NCBI GenBank assembly: GCA_017887695.1
Contig: JAGHHM010000037.1
Coordinates: 1 to 40,100 of the forward strand
Direction: 5' to 3'
Origin: Oscillospiraceae bacterium
Lineage (GTDB): Bacteria > Bacillota > Clostridia > Oscillospirales > Oscillospiraceae
Length of the DNA: 40,100 nucleotides
A program made the position numbers and the translations under genes. The stretch's first letter is position 1; the number at the start of each line of letters is the position of its first letter. Shown here in pieces: positions 15,795 to 23,234 of this stretch. The notes under the pieces were generated by a model. The model was not told the origin of the DNA. It ran no database searches and saw only the letters and a program-made list of their open reading frames with translations.

Positions 15795-17222
15795 ATGGAC
15801 GAGTACAGCCAAAAGGGAACGGGGGAGCAGCGGCCTCCGGTGCGACGGCCTCCCCAGAAAAAGCCGGATAACAGCGGCTGGTACAGCTGGCCTATTATTA
15901 TCGTGCTCTTTGCTCTGGGAATCTGGCCCATTGCCCTGGTGCTGCTGTTCATCAATATTTTCGGCGACGAAAAACGGAAGAAGCAGCCCGCCTCCCAGCG
16001 TAAGCCCTCAGCGGAGGCCCGGATGGAGCAGGCTGTGGAGGATGCGGTAGAACGGGCTAAGGCCAAGGTCAGCGTCCAGATATCTGCCACATCGGAAAAG
16101 AAGGGCGAAGCGGCGGGCAAAACAGAGAAAAACGGGAAAAGCGGCAAAAAGGGCAAGAGCAGCAAGAAGGCTCAAAAGCAGGAGGCGAAAGCCCCTGGCA
16201 AGCTCCTGCGGGTCATCGGCCTGTGTCTTTTGGCCTGCGGCCTGATCGTGGGCATTGACGCCATCCCCACCCTGATCCAGGGTTATACCTATATTCTGGA
16301 GGACCTGTTCGCAGGCATGGGCATGGTGGCCGCCGGCGGCATTATGTGGGGCCGGGGCCAGTACCTGGCCAATATGTTCCGCCGCAGCCAGCGGTATATC
16401 CTGGCCATTGGGGATGCGGAGACCATGCCTCTCAGTGAGATCGCCAAGCGGGTGAACCGCAGCGAGAAGAAAGCGGCGAAGGAGCTCCAGAGGCTCATCG
16501 ACAAGGGCTATCTGGGAGAGGACGCCTACATCGACCATGACCGGGGCTACTTCCTGCGCTTTGGGGCCACGGTGGAGGAGGAAACTCCCGCTGCCCCGCC
16601 CCCCAAGGAGGCGGAGGAGGGCTATTCCGGCATCCTGCGGAGTATCCGCCGGGCCAATGACCGCATTGCCGACGAGGAGCTGAGCCGGAAGATCGACCGT
16701 CTGGAGCAGATCAGTGCCCTGATCTTCAAGGAGGTGGAGGAGCACCCGGAGAAGCGGGACCGGATCCGCACCTTCTTCGACTACTACCTGCCCACCACCC
16801 AGAAGCTCCTGGACGCCTATGCGGAGTTTGAGGAGACCGGCGTGGAGGGCGAGCATCTGGGCCAGGCCAAGGACCGTATCGAGGAAACCATGGACGCTAT
16901 TGTGGAGGGCTTCGAGCACCAGCTGGACGAGCTGTACAGCGCCGATGCCATGGACGTATTCAGCGACATCAAGGTCATGGAGACTATGCTCCACCGGGAT
17001 ACCGCTTCGGCAGCCAAGGACTTCGGCTATACGGAGCGGCCCAAGGTGCGGCCTAAGGCAGACGCTGCCCGGGCCGCCGGGCAGAGCGGGAACCAGACTG
17101 CCGCGGCTTCCGGACAGACTTCCACCAGCAGTTCATCCGCCGCGGCCTCTGCGGCCCAGGCCGCCCCAACCGCCCAGCCTGAGGCGGAGGATGACGGCGG
17201 CGTCCAGCAGCTGCGGCTGTAA
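15795..17222 (+). CDS. XpaC-family membrane protein with a winged-helix-like segment
   Basis: 475 residues. A hydrophobic hairpin at about 29-56 is followed by a lysine-rich, low-complexity segment (about 80-135), then a second hydrophobic pair (about 137-190). Next comes a winged-helix-like block (LSEIAKRVNRSEKKAAKELQRLIDKGYL). The C-terminal XpaC core contains the recognisable IRTFFDYYLPTTQKLLDAYAEFEE and later coiled helices, ending in an Ala/Ser/Gln-rich tail. XpaC proteins usually sit beside TelA (tellurite or toxic-anion resistance), but no telA is present here. The biochemical role is unknown. It is the last gene of the exporter operon and starts immediately after the DUF896 stop codon. 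Confidence 0.8.
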   Translation: MDEYSQKGTGEQRPPVRRPPQKKPDNSGWYSWPIIIVLFALGIWPIALVLLFINIFGDEKRKKQPASQRKPSAEARMEQAVEDAVERAKAKVSVQISATSEKKGEAAGKTEKNGKSGKKGKSSKKAQKQEAKAPGKLLRVIGLCLLACGLIVGIDAIPTLIQGYTYILEDLFAGMGMVAAGGIMWGRGQYLANMFRRSQRYILAIGDAETMPLSEIAKRVNRSEKKAAKELQRLIDKGYLGEDAYIDHDRGYFLRFGATVEEETPAAPPPKEAEEGYSGILRSIRRANDRIADEELSRKIDRLEQISALIFKEVEEHPEKRDRIRTFFDYYLPTTQKLLDAYAEFEETGVEGEHLGQAKDRIEETMDAIVEGFEHQLDELYSADAMDVFSDIKVMETMLHRDTASAAKDFGYTERPKVRPKADAARAAGQSGNQTAAASGQTSTSSSSAAASAAQAAPTAQPEAEDDGGVQQLRL

Positions 17223-17298
17223 GGGAAGAGAAGGCCCAGGCTACCTAAATGGGAAATAAAGGCTGGCAAACAGCATTTATAAAAAATCCCTGAAAGAA

Positions 17299-17335
17299 AA
17301 ATCCCGGAAAGCGGAATCTCCGCTTTCCGGGATTT
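17299..17335. terminator. Convergent terminator between the xpaC and proS genes
   Basis: AAATCCCGGAAAGCGGA pairs with TCCGCTTTCCGGGATTT (17 bp, loop ATC). The - strand reading continues into a long T-rich run, so it is a strong terminator for proS and usable for the XpaC gene. Confidence 0.9.
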
Positions 17336-17359
17336 CATTATGCTGTCATGGCAATGGGA

Positions 17360-18802
17360 TCAATAGGCCACGCCCCAGATAATATCGGTGGTGCACTCCT
17401 TGCCGCAGACGGGGCAGCGGCCGGTGGTACCGGACTGATTGAGGGGCATGCACCGGGAAGATACGCCCACCTTGTCCTTCATGGCCAGCTCGCAGTCCAG
17501 GGAGCCGCACCACTTGGTCTTGACAAAGCCGCCGTTGTTCTTCTCCAGGATGGCCTTGACCTCCTCCCAGGTCTCGGCGGTGAAGGTGTTGCCCTCCAGG
17601 TTGGCCTTGGCCTTGGCGAACATATTGTCGTGGATGGCGTCCAGCAGGCTCTTCACCGTCTCCTCCAGCTCCGTCAGGGGCACGAAGGTCTTCTCGCCGG
17701 TATCCCGGCGGGCGATGCAGCACTGGCCCTTCTCCATATCCTTGGGGCCGATCTCCACACGGAGGGGCACGCCCCGCATCTCGTACTCGGCAAACTTCCA
17801 GCCGGGGCTCTGCTCGCTGACGTCGATCCTGGAGCGGATGCCGGCGGCCTGGAGGCGGGCGAGAAGGCCCTGGGCGGCGTCGATGACGCCCTCCTTGTGC
17901 TGGGCCACGGGGATGACGATGGCCTGGACGGGGGCGATCCGGGGCGGCAGCACCAGGCCGCTGTCGTCGCCGTGGGTCATGATGATGCCGCCGATGAGCC
18001 GGGTGCTGACGCCCCAGCTGGTCTGGTGGGGATGGGCAAGGGTGTTGTTCTTGTCGGTGAAGGTAATGTCGAAGGCCTTGGCAAAGCCGTCGCCGAAGTA
18101 GTGGCTGGTGCCGGCCTGGAGGGCCTTCTTGTCGTGCATCATGCACTCCACAGTGTAGGTCTTCTCCGCGCCGTTGAACTTCTCCTTGTCGGTCTTGACG
18201 CCCCGGGTCACAGGCATGGCCAGCACGTTCTCACAGAAGTCAGCGTAGATGTTCAGCATCCGCACTGTTTCCTCCACGGCCTCCTCGGCGGTGGCATGCA
18301 TGGTGTGGCCCTCCTGCCACAGGAACTCCCGGTGACGCAGGAAGGGGCGGCTGGTCTTTTCCCAGCGCAGCACGCTGCACCACTGATTGTACAGCTTGGG
18401 CAGGTCACGCCAGGAGTGGATGATGTTTTTATAGTGCTCGCAGAACAGCGTCTCGCTGGTAGGACGGATGCAGTAACGCTCCTCCAGCTTCTCGCTGCCG
18501 CCCATGGTCACCCAGGCGCACTCGGGGGCAAAGCCCTCCACGTGGTCCTTCTCCTTCTGGAGGAGGCTCTCGGGGATCAGCATGGGCATATACACGTTTT
18601 CGTGGCCGGTCTTTTTAAACTCGTCGTCCAGCACCCGCTGGATGTTCTCCCAGATGGCATAGCCATAGGGACGGTAGATGAACACGCCCTTAATGCTGGA
18701 ATAGTCGATGAGCTCCGCCTTGGTGCACACGTCGGTGAACCACTGGGCGAAATCCACGTCCCGGGAGGTAATGGCCTCCACCTGCTTTTTATCCTTCGCC
18801 AT
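17360..18802 (-). CDS. Prolyl-tRNA synthetase, archaeal/eukaryotic type
   Basis: 480 residues. Charges tRNA-Pro with proline using ATP; cytosolic dimer. Class II motifs are visible: motif 2 around LRWEKTSRPFLRHREFLWQEGHT and motif 3 at GGIIMTHGDDSGLVLPPRIAP. There is no INS editing insertion, and the protein ends in a Cys-rich domain and terminal Tyr (CPVCGKECTTDIIWGVAY), marks of the archaeal/eukaryotic type also found in many Clostridia. The start is ATG 18800-18802 behind GGAGA; longer frames upstream contain the promoter. It is monocistronic, ending at the convergent terminator. Confidence 0.96.
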   Translation of the reverse strand: MAKDKKQVEAITSRDVDFAQWFTDVCTKAELIDYSSIKGVFIYRPYGYAIWENIQRVLDDEFKKTGHENVYMPMLIPESLLQKEKDHVEGFAPECAWVTMGGSEKLEERYCIRPTSETLFCEHYKNIIHSWRDLPKLYNQWCSVLRWEKTSRPFLRHREFLWQEGHTMHATAEEAVEETVRMLNIYADFCENVLAMPVTRGVKTDKEKFNGAEKTYTVECMMHDKKALQAGTSHYFGDGFAKAFDITFTDKNNTLAHPHQTSWGVSTRLIGGIIMTHGDDSGLVLPPRIAPVQAIVIPVAQHKEGVIDAAQGLLARLQAAGIRSRIDVSEQSPGWKFAEYEMRGVPLRVEIGPKDMEKGQCCIARRDTGEKTFVPLTELEETVKSLLDAIHDNMFAKAKANLEGNTFTAETWEEVKAILEKNNGGFVKTKWCGSLDCELAMKDKVGVSSRCMPLNQSGTTGRCPVCGKECTTDIIWGVAY

Positions 18803-18865
18803 AATGTAACTCTCCATTTCTTGTGATGCGTCTATATAAAAGGGGTCGTAATATACCGAATCTTT

Positions 18866-18894
18866 ATTGTATCGGCCTGATGGGGAAATGTCAA
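18866..18894 (-). promoter_or_regulatory. Promoter of proS
   Basis: On the - strand: -35 TTGACA (18894-18889), 17-base spacer, -10 TACAAT (18871-18866). Near-perfect sigma-A site, 63 bases before the start codon. Confidence 0.88.
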
Positions 18895-18906
18895 GGCAAC
18901 GTTGCC
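18895..18906. promoter_or_regulatory. Palindrome GGCAACGTTGCC between divergent promoters
   Basis: A perfect 12-bp palindrome that abuts the proS -35 box and overlaps the -35 box of the divergent regulator gene. A protein bound here would affect both promoters; the HTH protein encoded at 19048 is the obvious candidate. Inference only. Confidence 0.5.
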
Positions 18907-18930
18907 AAAAGCGCAGATTTATGGTAAAAT
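18902..18930 (+). promoter_or_regulatory. Promoter facing the HTH regulator gene
   Basis: -35 TTGCCA (18902-18907), 17-base spacer, -10 TAAAAT (18925-18930). The leader to the start codon is about 110 bases and contains an 8-bp hairpin, CGCAACGG/CCGTTGCG (18970-18977, 18988-18995). A second, extended -10 (TGCTATGAT, 19006-19014) lies close to the gene. Confidence 0.65.
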
Positions 18931-19047
18931 ACCGCCGCGCAACCCAAAGCTTACACCGTTTTCTCCAAACGCAACGGCAGATCCCTTCCGTTGCGGCCGG
19001 TTCCCTGCTATGATCTGGCCACAAATTTCACATGGAGGACGAGCAAG

Positions 19048-19953
19048 ATGGCTTTTTCTGAAAACCTGCAATTTTTACGGGCCCGGGAGGGGCTCACCCA
19101 GGAGCAGCTGGCAGAGCGGCTGGAGGTCTCCCGCCAGAGCGTCAGCAAATGGGAGGGCGGCCAGAGCTTCCCGGAGATGGACACGATCCTGCGCCTGTGC
19201 GATATGTTCCGCGTCTCTATGGACACGCTCCTGCGGGGGGACGCCCGGGCGGAGGCCCTCTCGGATACCGCCGGGTACGACCGCTTCATGAGCCGCTTTG
19301 CCCTGCAGATCTCCCTGTCCATCGGGGCTATTATCCTGGCGGTGGCTCTGTGCGCCCTGCTGGAGGGCCTCGGGGTGCAGGAACTGGTCTTCGGCGCCCT
19401 GCTGATTGCCGTAGTGGCGGTGTCAGTGACGGTGATGGTGGCCAGCGGCATCCAGTACGACAACTTCTGCAAGCGCCACCCGGTGATCCCGGATTTCTAT
19501 ACTGTGGAGGAGCGGGAGGCCTTCCACGACCGTTTTGTCTGGTACATTGCCGGTTCCATCGGCGCCATCATCCTGGCGGTGGCTCTTTGTGCGCTGGCCT
19601 TTGTCTTCCTGCCGGAGCGGGAGCCCCATGAGACCCTTGTGGGTGCCGGACTGCTGCTGGTGGTGGCGGCTTCGGTGACAACGATGGTCTGGGCCGGAAT
19701 AACAGAGGATAAATATAAAATCGAGAAGTACAACCGCACCAACCAGCGGGCGCTCTACCCCACGGAGGGGGAAAAGCGGCGGGATGACCGCATCGAGCGT
19801 GCTTGCGGCGTGATCATGGTTCTGACTGCTGCGGCCTATGTGACCATGGGGATGACCATGGATCTTTGGAAAACGGCCTGGTGGGTGTTTCCGGTGGGGC
19901 TGATCCTCTGCGGCGTGGTGCATGTGGCGTTCGGCCCCCGGGAGGAGGACTGA
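19048..19953 (+). CDS. HTH (XRE/Cro) regulator with a duplicated membrane module
   Basis: 301 residues. Residues 4-62 form a Cro/C1-type HTH (LRAREGLTQEQLAERLEVSRQSVSKWEGGQSFPEMD). The remainder is membrane spanning. Two modules of about 70 residues are near copies: SIGAIILAVALCAL at 91-104 recurs at 170-183, and each is followed by a second helix with ASVT/VSVT.MV.AGI. A further helix pair lies near the C-terminus (VIMVLTAAAYVTMGM, WVFPVGLILCGVV). Membrane-anchored XRE regulators of this type are common in Firmicutes; signals and targets are unknown. The start ATG 19048 follows GGAGGA. It may control the divergent proS or its own promoter. Confidence 0.85.
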   Translation: MAFSENLQFLRAREGLTQEQLAERLEVSRQSVSKWEGGQSFPEMDTILRLCDMFRVSMDTLLRGDARAEALSDTAGYDRFMSRFALQISLSIGAIILAVALCALLEGLGVQELVFGALLIAVVAVSVTVMVASGIQYDNFCKRHPVIPDFYTVEEREAFHDRFVWYIAGSIGAIILAVALCALAFVFLPEREPHETLVGAGLLLVVAASVTTMVWAGITEDKYKIEKYNRTNQRALYPTEGEKRRDDRIERACGVIMVLTAAAYVTMGMTMDLWKTAWWVFPVGLILCGVVHVAFGPREED

Positions 19954-20036
19954 GCGGCGGGGATTCAGGGGGGCGTGAAGGATGCGGGAAGCTTTTCCCG
20001 CTCTTTGCGCGCCCCCTTTCTTTTCCGGGGAGAATG

Positions 20037-20078
20037 TGGTATGATCGTAGCGGCCGGCGGGCCAAAGTTGCCTGCCGG
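20037..20078 (+). promoter_or_regulatory. Extended -10 promoter and leader hairpin before the sigma operon
   Basis: TGGTATGAT (20037-20045) is an extended -10 with a poor -35. It is followed by a 9-bp hairpin, CCGGCGGGC/GCCTGCCGG (20054-20062, 20070-20078), and then an AT-rich palindromic stretch to 20100. The hairpin could instead be a weak terminator for the upstream HTH gene. Confidence 0.4.
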
Positions 20079-20107
20079 GAAAATTTTTAAAAAAATTTCC
20101 GGGGCGG

Positions 20108-20134
20108 TGCAATAAAACGCCCTGCTCATCCATT
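20108..20134 (+). promoter_or_regulatory. Candidate ECF-type promoter (autoregulation)
   Basis: TGCAATAAAA (20108-20117) and CTCATCCATT (20125-20134) are spaced like the -35 and -10 elements of an ECF sigma factor, and sit just before the sigma gene. ECF factors usually drive their own operons. The match is by eye only. Confidence 0.35.
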
Positions 20135-20161
20135 ATTATAGCAGACAGGAGGAAGAAAGCC

Positions 20162-20728
20162 GTGATGATCCTATTCTTCGCGGCGGTTCCGCTTTCCGGG
20201 AGCGGAAGCCACGTGCTGGACGATTACATCGCGGGAATCGCGGCGGGAGACCGGGAGGCCTTGGCCGGGCTGTACCGGGAGACTCATACCGCCGTATACG
20301 GCTTCGCGCTGTCCTTGTGCGCCAACGCCCAGGATGCCGAAGACGTATTGCAGGACACGTATCTTCAGGTGAGCCGCGCCGCGGCGGCCTATCAGTCCCA
20401 GGGAAAACCCATGGCGTGGATGCTGACCATTGCCCGCAACCTGGCGCTGCAGCGCATGCGGGAGCGGGAGCGGACCGTGGCCATGACGCCGGAGGACTGG
20501 CAGACCCAGTTTGCGGACCGGGCTACCTTTACCAGTGACGACCGGCTGGTGCTGGAGACGGTACTATCCGCTCTGGGCGAGGAGGAACGGGAGATCGTTA
20601 TGCTCCACGCCGCCGCCGGTATGAAGCACCGGGAGATCGCCAGTCTTTTGCACTTACCCCTGCCCACCGTCCTGTCCAAGTACAACCGCGCGCTGAAGAA
20701 GCTGCGCGAGGCAATGAAGGAGGTATAG
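20162..20728 (+). CDS. ECF-type sigma-70 factor
   Basis: 188 residues with region 2 (DREALAGLYRETHTAVYGFALSLCANAQDAEDVLQDTYLQV) and region 4 (LVLETVLSALGEEEREIVMLHAAAGMKHREIASLLHLPLPTVLSKYNRALKKLREAM), the two-domain plan of extracytoplasmic-function sigma factors; region 3 is absent. It would direct RNA polymerase to a small stress or surface regulon. The start may be GTG 20162 (nine bases after AGGAGG) or ATG 20165. It is followed four bases later by a membrane anti-sigma gene, the usual pairing. Confidence 0.9.
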   Translation: MMILFFAAVPLSGSGSHVLDDYIAGIAAGDREALAGLYRETHTAVYGFALSLCANAQDAEDVLQDTYLQVSRAAAAYQSQGKPMAWMLTIARNLALQRMRERERTVAMTPEDWQTQFADRATFTSDDRLVLETVLSALGEEEREIVMLHAAAGMKHREIASLLHLPLPTVLSKYNRALKKLREAMKEV

Positions 20729-20732
20729 CGAT

Positions 20733-22313
20733 ATGCGCGACGAGCAGCTGGAAAAGCGGATTGCAGACGCTGTGAACCACGCAGCGCCGGACATACTCGA
20801 CCGTATCCTTTCCTCCTACGATGAGCAGAAAGGAAATGTGATATCGATGAGCGAGATCGTTAACAACAATACTGCCAATACCAAGAAGAAGAGAAATCGC
20901 TGGGCTCCCCTGGTGGCTGTGGCAGCGGCCCTGGCTCTGTGCATCAGCGTGTTTGGCTACAATTTCTGGAAATCCGGCAGCGCGGTGGATTCCGTGGTCA
21001 TGCTGGACGTGAATCCCAGTATTTCCCTGACCATCAACGCCCGGGAGGAAGTGATCCGGGCCAATGCCCTCAATGAGGAGGCCAAGGTGGTTCTGGGTGA
21101 CATGGATCTCACCGGCACCGACCTCAATGTGGCGGTGAATGCCATTATTGGTTCCATGCTCCAGAATGGCTACCTCAGCGACCTGCAGAACTCCATCCTG
21201 GTCAGCGTGGAGAATGCCGATGCCCAGCGCTCCGCCCAGCTCCAGACGGAGATCTCCAACGCCATCAGCAGCAGCTTCGGCGTCAGCGGCGTCAGCGCCA
21301 GCGTCCTCAGTCAGACAGTGACGGAGACCGATGAGCTTACTCAGCTGGCACAGACCTACGGCATTTCCGTGGGCAAGGCGGCTCTGATCCAGGAAGTGGT
21401 GGCCCAGGACGCTACTCTCACGGTGGAAAGCCTGGCGCCTCTGTCCATCAATGAGATCGCCCTGATCTCCAGCTCCCGCAATCTTACCACCAACACGGTA
21501 TCCCAGACCGGCGCTGCCAGCGATAAGGCGTATATCGGTGAGAACGCCGCCCTCTCCGCCGCGGCAGCCCGGGCGGGAGTATCTGTGAGCGATGTGACCT
21601 GGAGCAAGGTGGAGTTTGACAGTGATGACGGGCTGATGCTCTACGAGGTGGAGTTCCGCACCAACACTGCCAAGTATGAGTGCGATGTCAATGCCCGTAC
21701 CGGCGAGATCGTGAAGTTTGAGCAGGAGGGTGGTTCCCACACCGGCAGCACCACCGGAAATACCGGTACAACGAATACCAATACCGGCAGCACAAACACC
21801 AATACTGGCAGCACGAATACCAATACCGGTACTACCACCAATAATACGAACACCAGCTATATCGGTGAGGAGGCCGCCAAGGCTGCCGCTCTGGCCGATG
21901 CGGGCTGCAAGGCGGAGGACGCCGTATACCTGGCTGCCTGGCTGGAGTATGACGATGGGCGGCCTGAGCACTACGAGGTGGAGTTCATGGTGGGCAATAC
22001 CCGCTATGAGTACGAGATCGCTCTGACCTCCGCCACGGTGATCAAGAGCGACCGGGAGAGCTATGGCAGCGGCGGGAATACCAGTGGCAATGCCAGCGGG
22101 AACACCAGCTATATTGGCGAGGATGCTGCGCTTACTGCGGCTTTGACCCATGCCGGGCTGTCTGCCTCTGATATTTCCCGGCAGAAGGTGGAGTTCGACT
22201 TCGATGACGGCTATGCCATCTATGAAATTGAATTCCGCTCTGGCCGCTATGAGTATGAATATGAGGTAGATGCCGTTTCCGGCCAGGTCCTCAAGTCTGA
22301 GATGGATGACTGA
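20733..22313 (+). CDS. RsgI-like membrane anti-sigma factor with three PepSY-like domains
   Basis: 526 residues. A cytosolic N-terminus (1-56; AVNHAAPDILDRIL helix) would hold the sigma factor; one TM helix lies at about 57-79. Immediately outside is the RsgI-type domain with VMLDVNPSISLTIN (Asn94-Pro95), a site at which RsgI proteins of Bacillus and Clostridium are known to self-cleave before intramembrane proteolysis. Three PepSY-like repeats follow, each starting YIGE.AA and ending in YEYEV/YECDV...TGEIVK-type strands, separated by a TNTNTGS linker and a GNTSGNASGN linker. PepSY modules may sense peptidoglycan or protease state. The N-terminal region is not the standard RsgI_N domain, and the partner is an ECF factor rather than SigI. 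Confidence 0.85.
   Translation: MRDEQLEKRIADAVNHAAPDILDRILSSYDEQKGNVISMSEIVNNNTANTKKKRNRWAPLVAVAAALALCISVFGYNFWKSGSAVDSVVMLDVNPSISLTINAREEVIRANALNEEAKVVLGDMDLTGTDLNVAVNAIIGSMLQNGYLSDLQNSILVSVENADAQRSAQLQTEISNAISSSFGVSGVSASVLSQTVTETDELTQLAQTYGISVGKAALIQEVVAQDATLTVESLAPLSINEIALISSSRNLTTNTVSQTGAASDKAYIGENAALSAAAARAGVSVSDVTWSKVEFDSDDGLMLYEVEFRTNTAKYECDVNARTGEIVKFEQEGGSHTGSTTGNTGTTNTNTGSTNTNTGSTNTNTGTTTNNTNTSYIGEEAAKAAALADAGCKAEDAVYLAAWLEYDDGRPEHYEVEFMVGNTRYEYEIALTSATVIKSDRESYGSGGNTSGNASGNTSYIGEDAALTAALTHAGLSASDISRQKVEFDFDDGYAIYEIEFRSGRYEYEYEVDAVSGQVLKSEMDD
21771..21833 (+). repeat. Three 21-base tandem repeats in the anti-sigma linker
   Basis: Three units, beginning ACGAATACC or ACAAACACC, encode TNTNTGS/T. 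They form the flexible linker between PepSY-like domains one and two, and could vary in copy number by slippage. Confidence 0.85.
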
Positions 22314-22352
22314 GACGACTCTGCAAAAGCAGCAAAGGGATGAAAAGAAGAA

Positions 22353-22381
22353 GGAGGCCGGACGCATAGCGTCCGGCCTCC
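22353..22381. terminator. Convergent terminator between the anti-sigma and phosphodiesterase genes
   Basis: GGAGGCCGGACGC pairs perfectly with GCGTCCGGCCTCC around loop ATA. On the - strand it is followed by TTCTTCTTTT, and on the + strand by GGTTTGTTTT. Confidence 0.85.
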
Positions 22382-22399
22382 GGTTTGTTTTCGGGTGAA

Positions 22400-22945
22400 T
22401 TACTTAATCGTATAGGACTTGTAGGCGTTGCCGTCCATGTCCTTCCAGGTGAAGGTGCGGTCCTCCAGAATGAGGTAACTGCCCACGCTGCCGTTTTTCG
22501 GCAGGGAGGTGGAACCGGGATTGATATAGGTATACCATTCATGGTCGGCGCAGGCGGGAACATGGAAGTGGCCGTTGAGAAGGATGGTGCCGTCCGCCAT
22601 GGGAGGCGGGCAGGTTTCGTTATAGCGGTGGCCGTGGGTGGCGAAGAGGGTCAGGCCGTTCCACTCCACCAGGGCGTAGTCCGCCATAATGGGGAACTCC
22701 AGGACCATCTGGTCCACTTCACAGTCGCAGTTGCCCCGGACAGCAATGATCTGATCCTTCATGGCGTTGAGCTGCTGGGCCACCGTGGGGCAGTCATAGT
22801 CCTGGGGCAGGCTGTTGCGGGGGCCGTGGTAGAGCAGATCTCCCAGCAGCAGCAGCTTTTCTGCGCCCTCGGCGTGGAAGGCGTCGATCAGCTTTTTGGC
22901 ATAGTAGCCGGATCCGTGGAGATCTGAGGCGATCATCAGTTTCAT
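22400..22945 (-). CDS. YfcE-type metallophosphodiesterase
   Basis: 181 residues of the calcineurin-like phosphoesterase superfamily (YfcE/MJ0936). Metal ligands are in place: D8 and H10 (SDLHG), D36 (GDLLYHG), N72 (RGNCD), H104 and H106 (THGHR), H126 and H128 (GHFHVP). YfcE hydrolyses artificial phosphodiesters with Mn2+; its cellular substrate is not known. The start is ATG 22943-22945, eight bases after AAGGAGG. It is monocistronic on the - strand and divergent from the riboswitch-guaD unit, with a 16-base-spacer promoter upstream. Confidence 0.92.
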   Translation of the reverse strand: MKLMIASDLHGSGYYAKKLIDAFHAEGAEKLLLLGDLLYHGPRNSLPQDYDCPTVAQQLNAMKDQIIAVRGNCDCEVDQMVLEFPIMADYALVEWNGLTLFATHGHRYNETCPPPMADGTILLNGHFHVPACADHEWYTYINPGSTSLPKNGSVGSYLILEDRTFTWKDMDGNAYKSYTIK

Positions 22946-22973
22946 GGGTTGTCCTCCTTGTTTTGCTGCATTC

Positions 22974-23001
22974 AGTATACACGTTTTCCGGGGATTTTCA
23001 A
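22974..23001 (-). promoter_or_regulatory. Promoter of the phosphodiesterase gene
   Basis: On the - strand: -35 TTGAAA (23001-22996), 16-base spacer, -10 TATACT (22979-22974). Confidence 0.7.
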
Positions 23002-23033
23002 CGGTAAAGGGGACAAGACAGGGGAAAAACTTC

Positions 23034-23062
23034 TTGCCAGGGAGGAATAGGAGTGATATACT
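23034..23062 (+). promoter_or_regulatory. Promoter of the riboswitch-guaD unit
   Basis: -35 TTGCCA (23034-23039), 17-base spacer, -10 TATACT (23057-23062). Transcription would start near 23070, just before the riboswitch aptamer. Confidence 0.85.
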
Positions 23063-23080
23063 GTACATAGAAAGGAATAT

Positions 23081-23150
23081 CGCTCATATAGGTTCGCAGG
23101 AATGGTGCGAATGTTTCTACGGGGCCGCCGGACCGGCCCTGCTATGGGTG
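23081..23150 (+). ncRNA. Purine (guanine-type) riboswitch aptamer, variant core
   Basis: P1 pairs 23081-23088 with 23143-23150. P2 (GUUCGCA/UGCGAAU) closes a loop ending AUGG; J2/3 is the conserved GUUUCUAC (23113-23120); P3 pairs GGGGCC with GGCCC. The base at the position equivalent to C74 of the Bacillus xpt aptamer is C (23142), which pairs with guanine rather than adenine. Two core positions differ from the common type: G at the A24 position and G (23141) at the A73 position. It lies directly before guanine deaminase. Ligand most likely guanine, but the variant core leaves room for a related purine. Confidence 0.9.
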
Positions 23151-23198
23151 TTCCGCGGCGGCTCATGGAGCCGGTCTGTCGGGGCGCTCTTCTTTTTT
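23125..23198 (+). promoter_or_regulatory. Candidate riboswitch expression platform (terminator-like)
   Basis: GCCGGTCTG (23170-23178) can pair with CGGACCGGC (23129-23137), the 3' side of P3; pairing continues past one mismatch (CGG 23180-23182 with CCG 23125-23127). It is followed after five bases by TCTTCTTTTTT (23188-23198). This terminator would destroy P3, so folding of the aptamer on its ligand would prevent termination. That would be an ON switch, sensible for a catabolic enzyme. Not tested by folding software. Confidence 0.5.
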
Positions 23199-23234
23199 GT
23201 CGGGCGCCTCTGATCAAGAAAGGAAGGGGACGCT

